From Dryocosmus kuriphilus (taxonomy: Eukaryota; Arthropoda; Insecta; Hymenoptera; Cynipidae): a stretch of DNA of 64,000 nucleotides. Shown one piece after another: positions 13,010 through 26,900 of this stretch. Location of the stretch: NCBI GenBank assembly GCA_038277395.1, contig CM076192.1, positions 13,377,494-13,441,493 on the forward strand, read 5' to 3'. A model generated the notes under the pieces. That model saw nothing but the letters and a program-made list of their open reading frames with translations. It was not told where the DNA came from and did no database searches. Both the position numbers and the translations under genes were made by a program. How positions within the stretch are numbered: position 1 is the first letter of the stretch; every line of letters begins with the position of its first letter.

Positions 13010-15700
13010 TAAATAGTCACATTTGTTTACTGAAATTTATCGAAATTCAATTTTTAATCAGATACACGCTATCTAGCTATTTTTGTGTTTCAAAGAAATT
13101 CCACTGTAACTTTTTTCTCGTCAAATATTATTTTTAACACCTCATCTACAGTTCAATTTTCATACACACCTGCACGATGAAAAACATCAGACTTGGATGA
13201 AAGTAAATTTTCAACTCAATGATAATTCAACTTCACTGCATCTGCTGTAACAAAAAGTAACACACGATCCACGGTACCTTGTCTCCTAATTTAAAAATTA
13301 AAATTTTATACCGAATTTCGTGTAAATAGTCACATTTGTTTATTGAGATTTATCGAAATTCAATTTTTTGTCGGATACAGCTATTATGTAGCTATCTTTG
13401 TGTTTCAAAGAAATTCCACTGTAACTTTTTTCTCATCAAATATTTTTAAACACCTCTTTTACAGTTCAATTTTCATACACACCTGCACGATGAAAAAACA
13501 TCAGAATTGGATGAAAATAAATTTTCCAACCTGATGTTCAGTCAACTTCACTGCGCCTGCTGTAACAAAAAGTAACACACGATCCACGGTACCTTGTCTC
13601 CTGATTTGAAAATTAAAATTTTATACCGAATTTCGTGTAAATAGTCACATCTGTTTATTGAAATTTATCGAAATTCAATTTTTCATCAGATACACGCTAT
13701 GTAGCTATTTTTGTGTTTCAAAGAAATTCCACTGTAACTTTTTTCTCGTCAAATATTTTTAAACACCTCATCTACAGTTCAATTTTCATACACACCTGCA
13801 CGATGAAAAACATCAGAATTGGATGAAAATAAATTTTCAACTGATGTTCAGTCAACTTCACTGCGCCTGCTGTAACAAAAAGTAACACACGATCCACGGT
13901 ACCTTGTCTCCTGATTTGAAAATTAAAATTTTATATACGAAATTTCGTGTAAATAGTCACATTTGTTTATTGAAATTTATCGAAATTCAATTTTTCATCA
14001 GATACACGCTATGTAGCTATTTTTTGTGTTTCAAAGAAATTCCACTGTAACTTTTTTTCCTCGTCAAATATTTTTAAACACCTCATCTACAGTTCAATTT
14101 TCATACACACCTGCACGATGAAAAACATCAGAATTGGATGAAAATAAATTTTCAACTGAATGATAAGTCAACTTCACTGCATCTGCTGTAACAAAAAGTA
14201 ACACACGATCCACGGTACCTTGTCTCCTGATTTGAAATTAAAAAATTTTATACCGAATTTCGTGTAAATAGTCACATTTGTTTATTGAAATTTATGGAAA
14301 TTCAATTTTTCATCAGATTAACGCTATTAGCTATCTTTGTGCTACAAAGAAATTCCACTTTAACTTCTTTCACATCAAATATTTTTAAAACACCTTTTTT
14401 ACAATTCAATTTTCACTCACCTACACGGTGAAAAACATCAAAATTGGATGAAAATAAATTTTCAACTGAATCATAAGTCAATTTCACTGCATCTGCTGTA
14501 GCCAAATGTAACACACGATCCACGGTAACTTGTCTCCTAATTTGAAAATTAAAATTTTATATCGAATTTCGTGTAAACAGTCATATTTGTTTATTGAAAT
14601 TTATCGAAATTCAATTTTTTATCGGATACACGCTATGTAGCTATTTTTGTGTTTCAAAGAAATTCCACTGTAACTTTTTTCTCGTCAAATATTTTTTAAA
14701 CACCTCATCTACAGTTGTATTTTCATACACACCTGCACGATGAAAAACATCAGACTTGGATGAAAGTAAGTTCTCAACTCAATGATAATTCAACTTCACT
14801 GCATCTGCTGTAGCAAAAAGTAACACACGATCCACGGTAACTTGTCTCCTAATTTGAAAACTAAAATTTTATATCGAACTTTGTGTAAATAGTCATATTT
14901 GTTTACTGAAATTTATCGAAATTCAATTTTTAATCAGATACACGCTATCTAGCTATTTTTGTGTTTCAAAGAAATTCCACTGTAACTTTTTTCTCGTCAA
15001 ATATTTTTAAACACCTAATCTACAGTTGTAATTTTCATACACACCTGCACGATGAAAAACATCAGACTTGGATGAAAGTAAATTTTCAACTCAATGATAA
15101 TTCAACTTCACTGCATCTGCTGTAACAAAAAGTAACACACGATCCACGGTACCTTGTCTCCTAATTTAAAAATTAAAATTTTATACCGAATTTCGTGTAA
15201 ATAGTCACATTTGTTTATTGAAATTTATCGACATTCAATTTTTCATCAGATACACGATATATAGCTATTTTTGTGTTTCAAAGAAATTCCACTGTAACTT
15301 TTTTCTCATCAAATATTTTTATACACCTCAACTACAGTTCAATTTTTATACACACCTGTACGGTGAAAAACATCAAAATTGGATGAAAATAAATTTTTAA
15401 CTGAATGATAAGTCAACTTCACTCTGCTGCTGTAACAAAAAGTAACACACGATCCACGGTACCTTGTCTCCTGATTTAAACATTAAAATTTTATACCGAA
15501 TTTCGTGTAAATAGTCACATTTGTTTATTGAATTTATCGAAATTCAATTTTTTATCAGATTAACGCTAATTAGCTATCTTTGTGCTACAAAGAAATTCCA
15601 CTGTAACTTCTTTCACATCAAATATTTTTAAACACCTTTTTTACAGTTCAATTTTCATACTCACCTACACGGTGAAAAACATCAAAATTGGATGAAATAA
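13010..15700 (+). repeat. Fourteen-monomer higher-order repeat, copy 2
   Basis: This is the counterpart of 8640-11300. GCCAAATGTAACAC is at 14501 (offset 4374) and GTTGTATTTTC at 14714 (offset 4375). The B unit starts near 14284. TATCGACATTC with the TATATAGC variant and CAACTACAG lies near 15230-15330. Copy 2 has acquired CTGCGCCTGCTG variants at about 13550 and 13860 where copy 1 has CTGCATCTGCTGCTG. Small homopolymer differences are frequent. Confidence 0.75.
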
Positions 15701-16420
15701 ATTTTCAACTGAATCATAAGTCAATTTCACTGCATCTGCTGTAGCAAAAAGTAACACACGATCCACGGTAACTTGTCTCCTAATTTGAAAATTAAAATTT
15801 TATACCGAATTTCGTGTAAATAGTCACATTTGTTTATTGAAATTTATGGAAATTCAATTTTTCATCAGATTAACGCTAATTAGCTATCTTTGTGTTACAA
15901 AGAGATTCCACTCTAACTTTTTTCTCACATCAAATATTTTTAAACACCTTTTTTACAGTTCAATTTTCATACTCACCTACATGGTGAAAAAAAACATCAA
16001 AATTGGATGAAAATAAATTTTCAACTGAATCATAAGTCAATTTCACTGCATCTACTGTAGCTGTAGCAAAAAGTAACACACGATCCACGGTAACTTGTCT
16101 CCTAATTTGAAAATTAAAATTTTATACCGAATTTCGTGTAAATAGTCACATTTGTTTATTGAAATTTATGGAAATTCAATTTTTCATCAGATTAACGCTA
16201 ATTAGCTATCTTTGTGCTACAAAGAGATTCCACTCTAACTTCTTTCACATCAAATATTTTTAAACACCTTTTTTACAATTCAATTTTCATACTCACCTAC
16301 ACGGTGAAAAAAAACATCAAAATTGGATGAAAATAAATTTTCAACTGAATCATAAGTCAATTTCACTGCATCTGCTGTAGCAAAAAGTAACACACGATCC
16401 ACGGTAACTTGTCTCCTAAT
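15530..16420 (+). repeat. Three consecutive subfamily B monomers
   Basis: Three adjacent units carry GATTAACGCTAATTAGC, with GCTATC of each at about 15573, 15883 and 16205. All have CTCACCTACA followed by a GGTGAAAAA variant and CATCAAAATTGG. The second and third also have TTATGGAAATTC and AAAGAGATTCCACTCTAAC. Elsewhere subfamily B units occur singly or in pairs, so this looks like local amplification of one divergent unit. Confidence 0.75.
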
Positions 16421-19400
16421 TTGAAAACTAAAATTTTATATCGAACTTTGTGTAAAAATAGTCATATTTGTTTACTGAAATTTATCGAAATTCAATTTTT
16501 AATCAGATACACGCTATCTAGCTATTTTTGTGTTTTTTCAAAGAAATTCCACTGTAACTTTTTTCTCGTCAAATATTTTTTTTAAACACCTCATCTACAG
16601 TTCAATTTTCATACACACCTGCACGATGAAAAACATCAGACTTGGATGAAGGTAAATTTTCAACTAAATGATAATTCAACTTCACTGCATCTGCTGTAAC
16701 AAAAAGTAACACACGATCCACGGTACCTTGTCTCCTAATTTAAAAATTAAAATTTTATACCGAATTTCGTGTAAATAGTCACATTTGTTTATTGAGATTT
16801 ATCGAAATTCAATTTTTTATCGGATACAGGTTATGTAGCTATCTTTGTGTTTCAAAGAAATTCCACTGTAACTTCTTTCTCATCAAATATTTTTAAACAC
16901 TTCTTTTACAGTTCAATTTTCATACACACCTGCACGATGAAAAAACATCAGAATTGCATCAAAGTAAGTTTTCAACTCAATGATAATTCAACTTCACTGC
17001 ATCTGCTGTAGCAAAAAGTAAACACACGATCCACGGTAACTTGTCTCCTAATTTGAAAAATTAAAATTTTATATCGAATTTCGTGTAAATAGTCACATTT
17101 GTTTACTGAAATTTATCGAAATTCAATTTTTATCAGATACACGCTATTAGCTATTTTGTGTTTCAAAGAAATTCCACTGTAACTTTTTTCTCATCAAATA
17201 TTTTTAAACACCTCATTCTTACAGTTCAATTTTCATACACACCTGCCTGCACGATGAAAAACATCAGACTTGGATGAAAGTAAATTTTCAACTGAATGAT
17301 AATTCAACTTCACTGCATCTGCTGTAGCAAAAAGTAACACACGATCCACGGTAACTTGTCTCCTAATTTGAAAACTAAAATTTTATACCGAATTTCGTGT
17401 AAATAGTCACATTTGTTTACTGAAATTTATCGAAATTCAATTTTTTTCAGATACACGCTATGTAGCTATTTTTGTGTTTCAAAGAAATTCCACTGTAACT
17501 TTTTTCTCATCAAATATTTTTTAAACACCTTTTTTACAGTTCAATTTTCATACACACCTGCACGATGAAAAACATCAGACTTGGATGAAAGTAAATTTTC
17601 AACTGAATGATAATTCAACTTCACTGCACTGCTCTGCTGTAACAAAAAGTAACACACGATCCACGGTAACTTGTCTCCTAATTTTGAAAAAATTAAAATT
17701 TTATATACCGAATTTCGTGTAAATAGTCACATTTGTTTACTGAAATTTTATCGAAATTCAATTTTTTCATCAGATACACGCTATTTAGCTATTTTTGTGT
17801 TTCAAAGAATTCCACTGTAACTTTTTTCTCATCAAATATTTTTTAAACACCTCTTTTACAGTTCAATTTTCATTACACACCTGCACGATGAAAAACAACA
17901 TCAGACTTGGGATGAAGTAAATTTTCAACTCAATGATAATTCAACTTCACTGCATCTGCTGTAACAAAAAGTAACACACGATCACGGTAACTTGTCTCCA
18001 ATTTGAAAATTTAAAATTTTATACCGAATTTCGTGTAAAATAGTCACATTTGTTTATTGAAATTTATCGAAATTCAATTTTTTTTCAGATACACGCTTCA
18101 TGTAGCTATTTTTGTGTTTCAAAGAAATTCCACTGTACTTTTTTTCTCATCAAATATTTTTAAACACACCTTTTACAGTTCAATTTTTACACACCTGCAC
18201 GATGAAAAACATCAGAATTGGATGAAAGTAAATTTTCAACTGAATGATCATTCAACTTCACTGCATCTGCTGTAACAAAAAGTAACACACGATCCACGGT
18301 AACTTGTTTTTTTGAAAACTAAAAATTTTTATATCGAATTTCGTGTAAATAGTCACATTTGTTTACTGAAATTTATCGAAATTCAATTTTTAATCAGATA
18401 CACGCTATTACCTAGCTATTTTTGTGTTTCAAAGAAATTCCACTGTAACTTTTTTCTCATCAAATATTTTTAAAACACCTCCTCATCTACAGTTCATTTT
18501 CATACACACCTGCACGATGAAAAACATCAGAATTGGATGAAAATAAATTTTCAACTCAATGATAATTCAACTTCACTGCATCTGCTGTAACAAAAAGTAA
18601 CACACGATCCACGGTAACTTGTCTCCTAATTTGAAAATTAAAATTTTATACCGAATTTCGTGTAAATAGTCACATTTTTTTATTGAAATTTATCGAAATT
18701 CAATTTTTTCATCAGATACACGCTATGTAGCTATTTTTGTGTTTCAAAGAAATTCCACTGTAACTTTTTTCTCATCAAATATTTTTAAACACCTCATTTA
18801 CAGTTCAATTTTCATACACACCTGCACGATGAAAAACATCAGAATTGGATGAAAATAAATTTTCAACTGAATGATAAGTCAACTTCACTGCATCTGCTGT
18901 AGCAAAAAGTAACACACGATCCACGGTAACTTGTCTCCTAATTTGAAAATTAAAATTTTATACCGAATTTTGTGTAAATAGTCACATTTGTTTATTGAAA
19001 TTTATCGAAATTCAATTTTTCATCAGATACACGCTATGTAGCTATTTTTGTGTTTCAAAGAAATTCCACTGTAACTTTTTTCTCGTCAAATATTTTTAAA
19101 CACCTCATCTACAGTTCAATTTTCATACACACCTGCACGATGAAAAACATCAGAATTGGATGAAAGTAAATTTTCAACTCAATGATAATTCAACTTCACT
19201 GCATCTGCTGTAACAAAAAGTAACACACGATCCACGGTAACTTGTCTCCTAATTTGAAAATTAAAATTTTATACCGAATTTCGTGTAAATAGTCACATTT
19301 GTTTATTGAAATTTATCGAAATTCAATTTTTCATCAGATACACGCTATGTAGCTATTTTTGTGTTTCAAAGAAATTCCACTGTAACTTTTTTCTCATCAA

Positions 19401-20119
19401 ATATTTTTAAACACCTCATCTACAGTTCAATTTTCATACACACCTGCACGATGAAAAACATCAGAATTGGATGAAAATAAATTTTCAACTGAATGATAAT
19501 TCAACTTCACTGCATCTGCTGTAGCAAAAAGTAACACACGATCCACGGTAACTTGTCTCCTAATTTGAAAATTAAAATTTTTATATCGAATTTCGTGTAA
19601 ATAGTCACATTTGTTTATTGAAATTTATCGAAATTCAATTTTTCATCATACACGCTATGTAGCTATTTTTGTGTTTCAAAGAAATTCCACTGTAACTTTT
19701 TTTCTCATCAAATATTTTTAAACACCTCTTTTTACAGTTCAATTTTCATACACACCTGCACGATGAAAAAAACATCATCAGAATTGGATGAAAGTAAATT
19801 TTCAAACTGAATGATAAGTCAACTTCACTGCATCTGCTGTAGCAAAAAGTAACACACGATCCACGGTAACTTGTCTCCTAATTTGAAAATTAAAATTTTA
19901 TACCGAATTTCGTGTAAATAGTCACATTTGTTTATTGAAATTTATCGAAATTCAATTTTTTCATCAGATAACGCTATTAGCTTTTTTTGTGTTTCAAAGA
20001 AATTCCACTGTAACTTTTTTCTCGTCATCAAATATTTTTAAACACCTATTACAGTTCAATTTTCATACACACCTGCACGATGAAAAACATCAGAATTGGA
20101 TGAAAAAATTTTTCAACTG

Positions 20120-20215
20120 AATCATTTCAACTTCAACAAAAAGTGCATCTGCTGTAACAAAAAAAAAGTAACACACGATTTGTCTCCTATTTTGAAATTA
20201 AAATTTTTTATACCG
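20120..20215 (+). repeat. Rearranged monomer with misplaced word
   Basis: The segment reads CTTCAACAAAAAGTGCATCTG and then repeats the AACAAAAA word before TAACACACGA. The CAAAAAGT piece normally follows CTGCTGTAA, so it has been copied upstream of its usual place. The CCACGGTAAC words normally present before TTGTCTCC are deleted here. Confidence 0.6.
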
Positions 20216-22689
20216 AATTTCGTATGTAAATAGTCACATTTGTTTATTGAAATTTTATCGAAATTCAATTTTTTAATCAGATACACGCTATTAGCTATTT
20301 TTGTGCAACTTCAAAGAAATTCCACTGTAACTTCTTTTTCAAATCAAATATTTTTAAACACCTTTTTTACAGTTCAATTTTCATATACACACCTACACGG
20401 TGAAAAAACATCAAAATTGGATGAAAATAAATTTTCAACTGAATGATAAGTCAACTTTCACTGCATCTGCTGTAGCAAAAAGTAACACACGATCCACGGT
20501 AACTTGTCTCCTAATTTGAAAATTAAAATTTTATATCGAATTTCGTGTAAATAGTCACATTTGTTTATTGAAATTTATCGAAATTCAATTTTTCATCAGA
20601 TACACGCTATGTAGCTATTTTTGTGTTTCAAAGAAATTCCACTGTAACTTTTTCATCAAATATTTTTAAACACCTCAACTACAGTTCAATTTTCATACAC
20701 ACCTGCACGATGAAAAACATCAGAATTGGATGAAAGTAAATTTTCAACTGAATGATAATTCAACTTCACTGCATCTGCTGTAGCAAAAAGTAACACACGA
20801 TCCACGGTAACTTGTCTCCTAATTTGAAAATTAAAATTTTATATCGAATTTCGTGTAAATAGTCACATTTGTTTATTGAAATTTATCGAAATTCAATTTT
20901 TTATCAGATACACGCTATTAGCTATTTTTGTGTTTCAAAGAAATTCCACTGTAACTTTTTTCTCATCAAATATTTTTAAACACCTCATCTACAGTTCAAT
21001 TTTCATACACACCTGCACGATGAAAAACATCAGAATTGGATGAAAATAAATTTTCAACTCAATGATAATTCAACTTCACTGCATCTGCTGTAGCAAAAAG
21101 TAACACACGATCCACGGTAACTTGTCTCCTAATTTGAAAATTAAAATTTTATACCGAATTTCGTGTAAATAGTCACATTTGTTTATTGAAATTTATCGAA
21201 ATTCAATTTTTTTCATCAGATACACGCTATTAGCTATTTTGTGTTTCAAAGAAATTCCACTGTAACTTTTTTCTCATCAAATATTTTTAAACACCTCTTT
21301 TACAGTTCAATTTTCATACACACCTGCACGATGAAAAACATCAGAATTGGATGAAAATAAATTTTCAACTGAATGATAATTCAACTTCACTGCATCTGCT
21401 GTAGCAAAAAGTAACACACGATCCACGGTAACTTGTCTCCTAATTTGAAAATTAAAATTTTATACCGAATTTCGTGTAAATAGTCACATTTGTTTATTGA
21501 AATTTATCGAAATTCAATTTTTCATCAGATACACGCTATTTAGCTATTTTTGTGTTTCAAAGAAATTCCACTGTAACTTTTTTCTCATCAAATATTTTTA
21601 AACACCTCATTTACAGTTCAATTTTCATACACACCTGCCGATGAAAAACATCAGAATTGGATGAAAATAAATTTTCAACTGAATGATAATTCAACTTCAA
21701 CTTCACTGCATCTGCTGTAGCAAAAAGTAACACACGATCCACGGTAACTTGTCTCCTAATTTGAAAATTAAAATTTTATATCGAATTTCGTGTAAATAGT
21801 CACATTTGTTTATTGAAATTTATCGAAATTCAATTTTTTATCAGATACACGCTATTAGCTATTTTTGTGTTTCAAAGAAATTCCACTGTAACTTTTTTCT
21901 CGTCAAATATTTTTAAACACCTCTTTTACAGTTCAATTTTCATACACACCTGCACGATGAAAAACATCAGAATTGGATGAAAAAAAATTTTTCAACTGAA
22001 TGATAATTTCAACTTCACTGCATCTGCTGTAGCAAAAAGTAACACACGATCCACGGTAACTTGTCTCCTAATTTGAAAATTAAAATTTTATATCCGAATT
22101 TCGTGTAAATAGTCACATTTGTTTATTGAAATTTATCGACAAATTCAATTTTTTATCAGATACACGCTATTAGCTATTTTTGTGTTTCAAAGAAATTCCA
22201 CTGTAACTTTTTTCTCATCAAATATTTTTAAAACACCTCATACAGTTCAATTTTCATACACACCTGCACGATGAAAAACATCAGAATTGGATGAAAGTAA
22301 AGTTTTTCAACTGAATGATAATTCAACTTCACTGCATCTGCTGTAACAAAAAGTAACACACGATCCACGGTAACTTGTCTCCTAATTTGAAAATTAAAAT
22401 TTTATACCGAATTTCGTGTAAATAGTCACATTTGTTTATTGAAATTTATCGAAATTCAATTTTTTATCAGATACACGCTATGTAGCTATTTTTGTGTTTC
22501 AAAGAAATTCCACTGTAACTTTTTTCTCATCAAATATTTTTAAACACCTCATCTTACAGTTCAATTTTCATACACACCTGCACGATGAAAAACATCAGAA
22601 TTGGATGAAAATAAATTTCAACTGAATGATAATTCAACTTCACTGCATCTGCTGTAGCAAAAAGTAACACACGATCCACGGTAACTTGT

Positions 22690-23240
22690 CTCCTTGATTT
22701 GAAAAAAATTTAAAAATTTTATATTTTTGAATTTCGTGTAAATAGTCACATTTGTTTATGAAAATTTATCGAAATTCAATTTTTTATCCTAATCAGATAC
22801 ACGCTATGTAGTACATTATTTTTGTGTTTCAAAGAAATTCCACTGTAACTTTTTTCTCTCATCAAATATTTTTTTTAACACCTCATTTATACAGTTCAAT
22901 TTTCATACACACACCTGCACGATGAAAAACATCAGAATTGGATGAAAATAAATTTTCAACTGATGATAGTCAACTTCACTGCGCCTGCTGTAGCAAAAAG
23001 TAACAAACCAAACTTGTCACACAAAATTTAAAATCCACGTGTAAAATAGTCTTGTCTCCTAATTTGAAAATTAAAATTTTATACCGAATTTCGTGTAAAT
23101 AGTCACATTTGTTTATTGAAATTTATCGAAATTCAATTTTTCCTATCAGATACAAAATTTTATACCGAATTTATGTAGCTATTTTTGTGTTTTTTAAAGA
23201 AATTCCACTGTAACCACTTTTTTTTTCTCATCAAATATTT
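22690..23240 (+). repeat. Rearranged monomers with transposed fragments
   Basis: Here the unit order is disturbed. At about 23005-23055 an out-of-order run of AACTTGTC, AAAATTTAAAAT, CCACG and GTGTAAAATAGTC precedes a normal TTGTCTCC. Near 23150-23175 the words AAAATTTTATACCGAATTT are inserted between CAGATAC and TGTAGCTATT, where CACGCTA should be. Every fragment is monomer-derived and in the normal orientation. Confidence 0.65.
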
Positions 23241-23999
23241 TTAAAAACACCTCTTCTACAGTTCAATTTTCATACACACCTGCACGATGAAAAACATCAG
23301 AATTGGATGAAAATAAATTTTCAACTGAATGATAAGTCAACTTTTTTCACTGCATCTGCTGTAGCAAAAAGTAACACACGATCCACGGTAACTTGTCTCC
23401 TAATTTGAAAATTAAAATTTTATACCGAATTTCGTGTAAATAGTCACATTTGTTTATTGAAATTTATCGAAATTCAATTTTTCATCAGATACACGCTATG
23501 TAGCTATTTTTGTGTTTCAAAGAAATTCCACTGTAACTTTTTTTCTCATCAAATATTTTTAAACACCTCTCTACAGTTCAATTTTCATACACACCTGCAC
23601 GATGAAAAACATCAGAATTGGATGAAAATAAATTTTCAACTGAATGATAATTCAACTTCACTGCATCTGCTGTAGCAAAAAGTAACACACGATCCACGGT
23701 AACTTGTCTCCTAATTTGAAAATTAAAATTTTATATCGAATTTCGTGTAAATAGTCACATTTGTTTATTGAAATTTATCGAAATTCAATTTTTTATCAGA
23801 TACACGCTATGTAGCTATTTATTTTTGTGTTTCAAAGAAATTCCACTGTAACTTTTTTCTCGTCAAATATTTTTAAACACCTCATCTACAGTTCAATTTT
23901 CATACACACCTGCACGATGAAAAACATCAGAATTGGATGAAAATAAATTTTCAACTCAATGATAATTCAACTTCACTGCATCTGCTGCTGTAGCAAAAA

Positions 24000-26900
24000 G
24001 TAACACACGATCCACGGTAACTTGTCTCCTAATTTGAAAATTAAAATTTTATATCGAATTTCGTGTAAATAGTCACATTTGTTTATTGAAATTTATCGAA
24101 ATTCAATTTTTTAATCAGATACACGCTATGTAGCTATTTTTGTGTTTCAAAGAAATTCCACTGTAACTTTTTTCTCATCAAATATTTTTTAAACACCTCT
24201 CTACAGTTCAATTTTCATACACACCTGCACGATGAAAAACATCAGAATTGGATGAAAGTAAATTTTCAACTCAATGATAATTCAACTTCACTGCATCTGC
24301 TGTAGCAAAAAGTAACACACACGATCCACGGTAACTTGTCTCCTAATTTGAAAATTAAAATTTTATACCGAATTTCGTGTAAATAGTCACATTTGTTTAT
24401 TGAAATTTTATCGAAATTCAATTTTTCATCAGATACACGCTATGTAGCTATTTTTGTGTTTCAAAGAAATTCCACTGTAACTTTTTTCTCATCAAATATT
24501 TTTAAACACCTCATCTACAGTTCAATTTTCATACACACCTGCACGATGAAAAACATCAGAATTGGATGAAAAAGTAAATTTTCAACTGAATGATAATTCA
24601 ACTTCACTGCATCTGCTGTAACAAAAAGTAACACACGATCCACGGTAACCTTGTCTCCTAATTTGAAAATTAAAATTTTATACCGAATTTCGTGTAAATA
24701 GTCACATTTGTTTATTGAAATTTATCGAAATTCAATTTTTCATCAGATACACGCTATGTAGCTATTTTTGTGTTTCAAAGAAATTCCACTGTAACTTTTT
24801 TCTCGTCAAATATTTTTAAACACCTCTTTTACAGTTCAATTTTCATACACACCTGCACGATGAAAAACATCAGAATTGGATGAAAGTAAATTTTCAACTG
24901 AATGATAATTCAACTTCACTGCATCTGCTGTAGCAAAAAGTAACACACGATCCACGGTAACTTGTCTCCTAATTTGAAAATTAAAATTTTATACCGAATT
25001 TCGTGTAAATAGTCACATTTGTTTATTGAAATTTATCGAAATTCAATTTTTCATCAGATACACGCTATTAGCTATTTTTGTGTTTCAAAGAAATTCCACT
25101 GTAACTTTTTTTCTCATCAAATATTTTTAAACACCTCATTACAGTTCAATTTTCATACACACCTGCACGATGAAAAACATCAGAATTGGATGAAAATAAA
25201 TTTTCAACTGAATGATAATTCAACTTCACTGCATCTGCTGTAGCAAAAAGTAACACACGATCCACGGTAACTTGTCTCCTAATTTGAAAATTAAAATTTT
25301 ATACGAATTTCGTGTAAATAGTCACATTTGTTTATTGAAATTTATCGAAATTCAATTTTTTATCAGATACACGCTATTTAGCTATTTTTGTGTTTCAAAG
25401 AAATTCCACTGTAACTTTTTTCTCATCAAATATTTTTAAACACCTCTTTACAGTTCAATTTTCATACACACCTGCACGATGAAAAACATCAGAATTGGAT
25501 GAAAAAATAAATTTTCAACTGAATGATAATTCAACTTCACTGCATCTGCTGTAGCAAAAAGTAACACACGATCCACGGTAACTTGTCTCCTAATTTGAAA
25601 ATTAAAATTTTATATCCGAATTTCGTGTAAATAGTCACATTTGTTTATTGAAATTTATCGAAATTCAATTTTTCATCAGATACACGCTATGTAGCTATTT
25701 TTGTGTTTCAAAGAAATTCCACTGTAACTTTTTTCTCATCAAATATTTTTAAACACCTCTTTACAGTTCAATTTTCATACACACCTGCACGATGAAAAAC
25801 ATCAGAATTGGATGAAAGTAAATTTTCAACTCAATGATAATTCAACTTCACTGCATCTGCTGTAGCAAAAAGTAACACACGATCCACGGTAACTTGTCTC
25901 CTAATTTGAAAATTAAAATTTTATACCGAATTTCGTGTAAATAGTCACATTTGTTTATTGAAATTTATCGAAATTCAATTTTTCATCAGATACACGCTAT
26001 GTTAGCTATTTTTGTGTTTCAAAGAAATTCCACTGTAACTTTTTTCTCATCAAATATTTTTAAACACCTCTTTTTACAGTTCAATTTTCATACACACCTG
26101 CACGATGATGAAAAACATCAGAATTGGATGAAAGTAAATTTTCAACTCAATGATAATTCAACTTCACTGCATCTGCTGTAGCAAAAAGTAACACACGATC
26201 CACGGTAACTTGTCTCCTAATTTGAAAATTAAAATTTTATACCGAATTTCGTGTAAATAGTCACATTTGTTTATTGAAATTTATCGAAATTCAATTTTTC
26301 ATCAGATACACGCTATTTAGCTATTATTTTTGTGTTTCAAAGAAATTCCACTGTAACTTTTTTTTCTCATCAAATATTTTTAAACACCTCTTTTACAGTT
26401 CAATTTTTTACACACCTGCACGATGAAAAACATCAGAATTGGATGAAAATAAATTTTCAACTGAATGATAATTCAACTTCACTGCATCTGCTGTAAAAGC
26501 AAAAAGTAACACACGATCCACGGTAACTTGTCTCCTAATTTGAAAATTAAAATTTTATATCGAATTTCGTGTAAATAGTCACATTTGTTTATTGAAATTT
26601 ATCGAAATTCAATTTTTCATCAGATACACGCTATTTAGCTATTTTTGTGTTTCAAAGAAATTCCACTGTAACTTTTTTCTCATCAAATATTTTTAAACAC
26701 CTCTTTTACAGTTCAATTTTCATACACACCTGCACGATGAAAAAACATCAGAATTGGATGAAAGTAAATTTTCAACTGAATGATAATTCAACTTCACTGC
26801 ATCTGCTGTAGCAAAAAGTAACACACGATCCACGGTAACTTGTCTCCTAATTTGAAAATTAAAATTTTATACGAATTTCGTGTAAATAGTCACATTTGTT

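Larger units (their letters stand above)
16900..24000 (+). repeat. Indel-rich stretch of the array
   Basis: Units remain in order but carry many small insertions and deletions. Examples are CCTGCCTGCACG near 17245, CTGCACTGCTCTGCTG near 17625, a CTTCAACTTCAC duplication near 21700, and very long T or A runs near 18305, 22700 and 23220. Many are homopolymer length changes, as expected from noisy long-read consensus. A few are short duplications of neighbouring monomer words. No non-satellite sequence is present. Confidence 0.7.
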
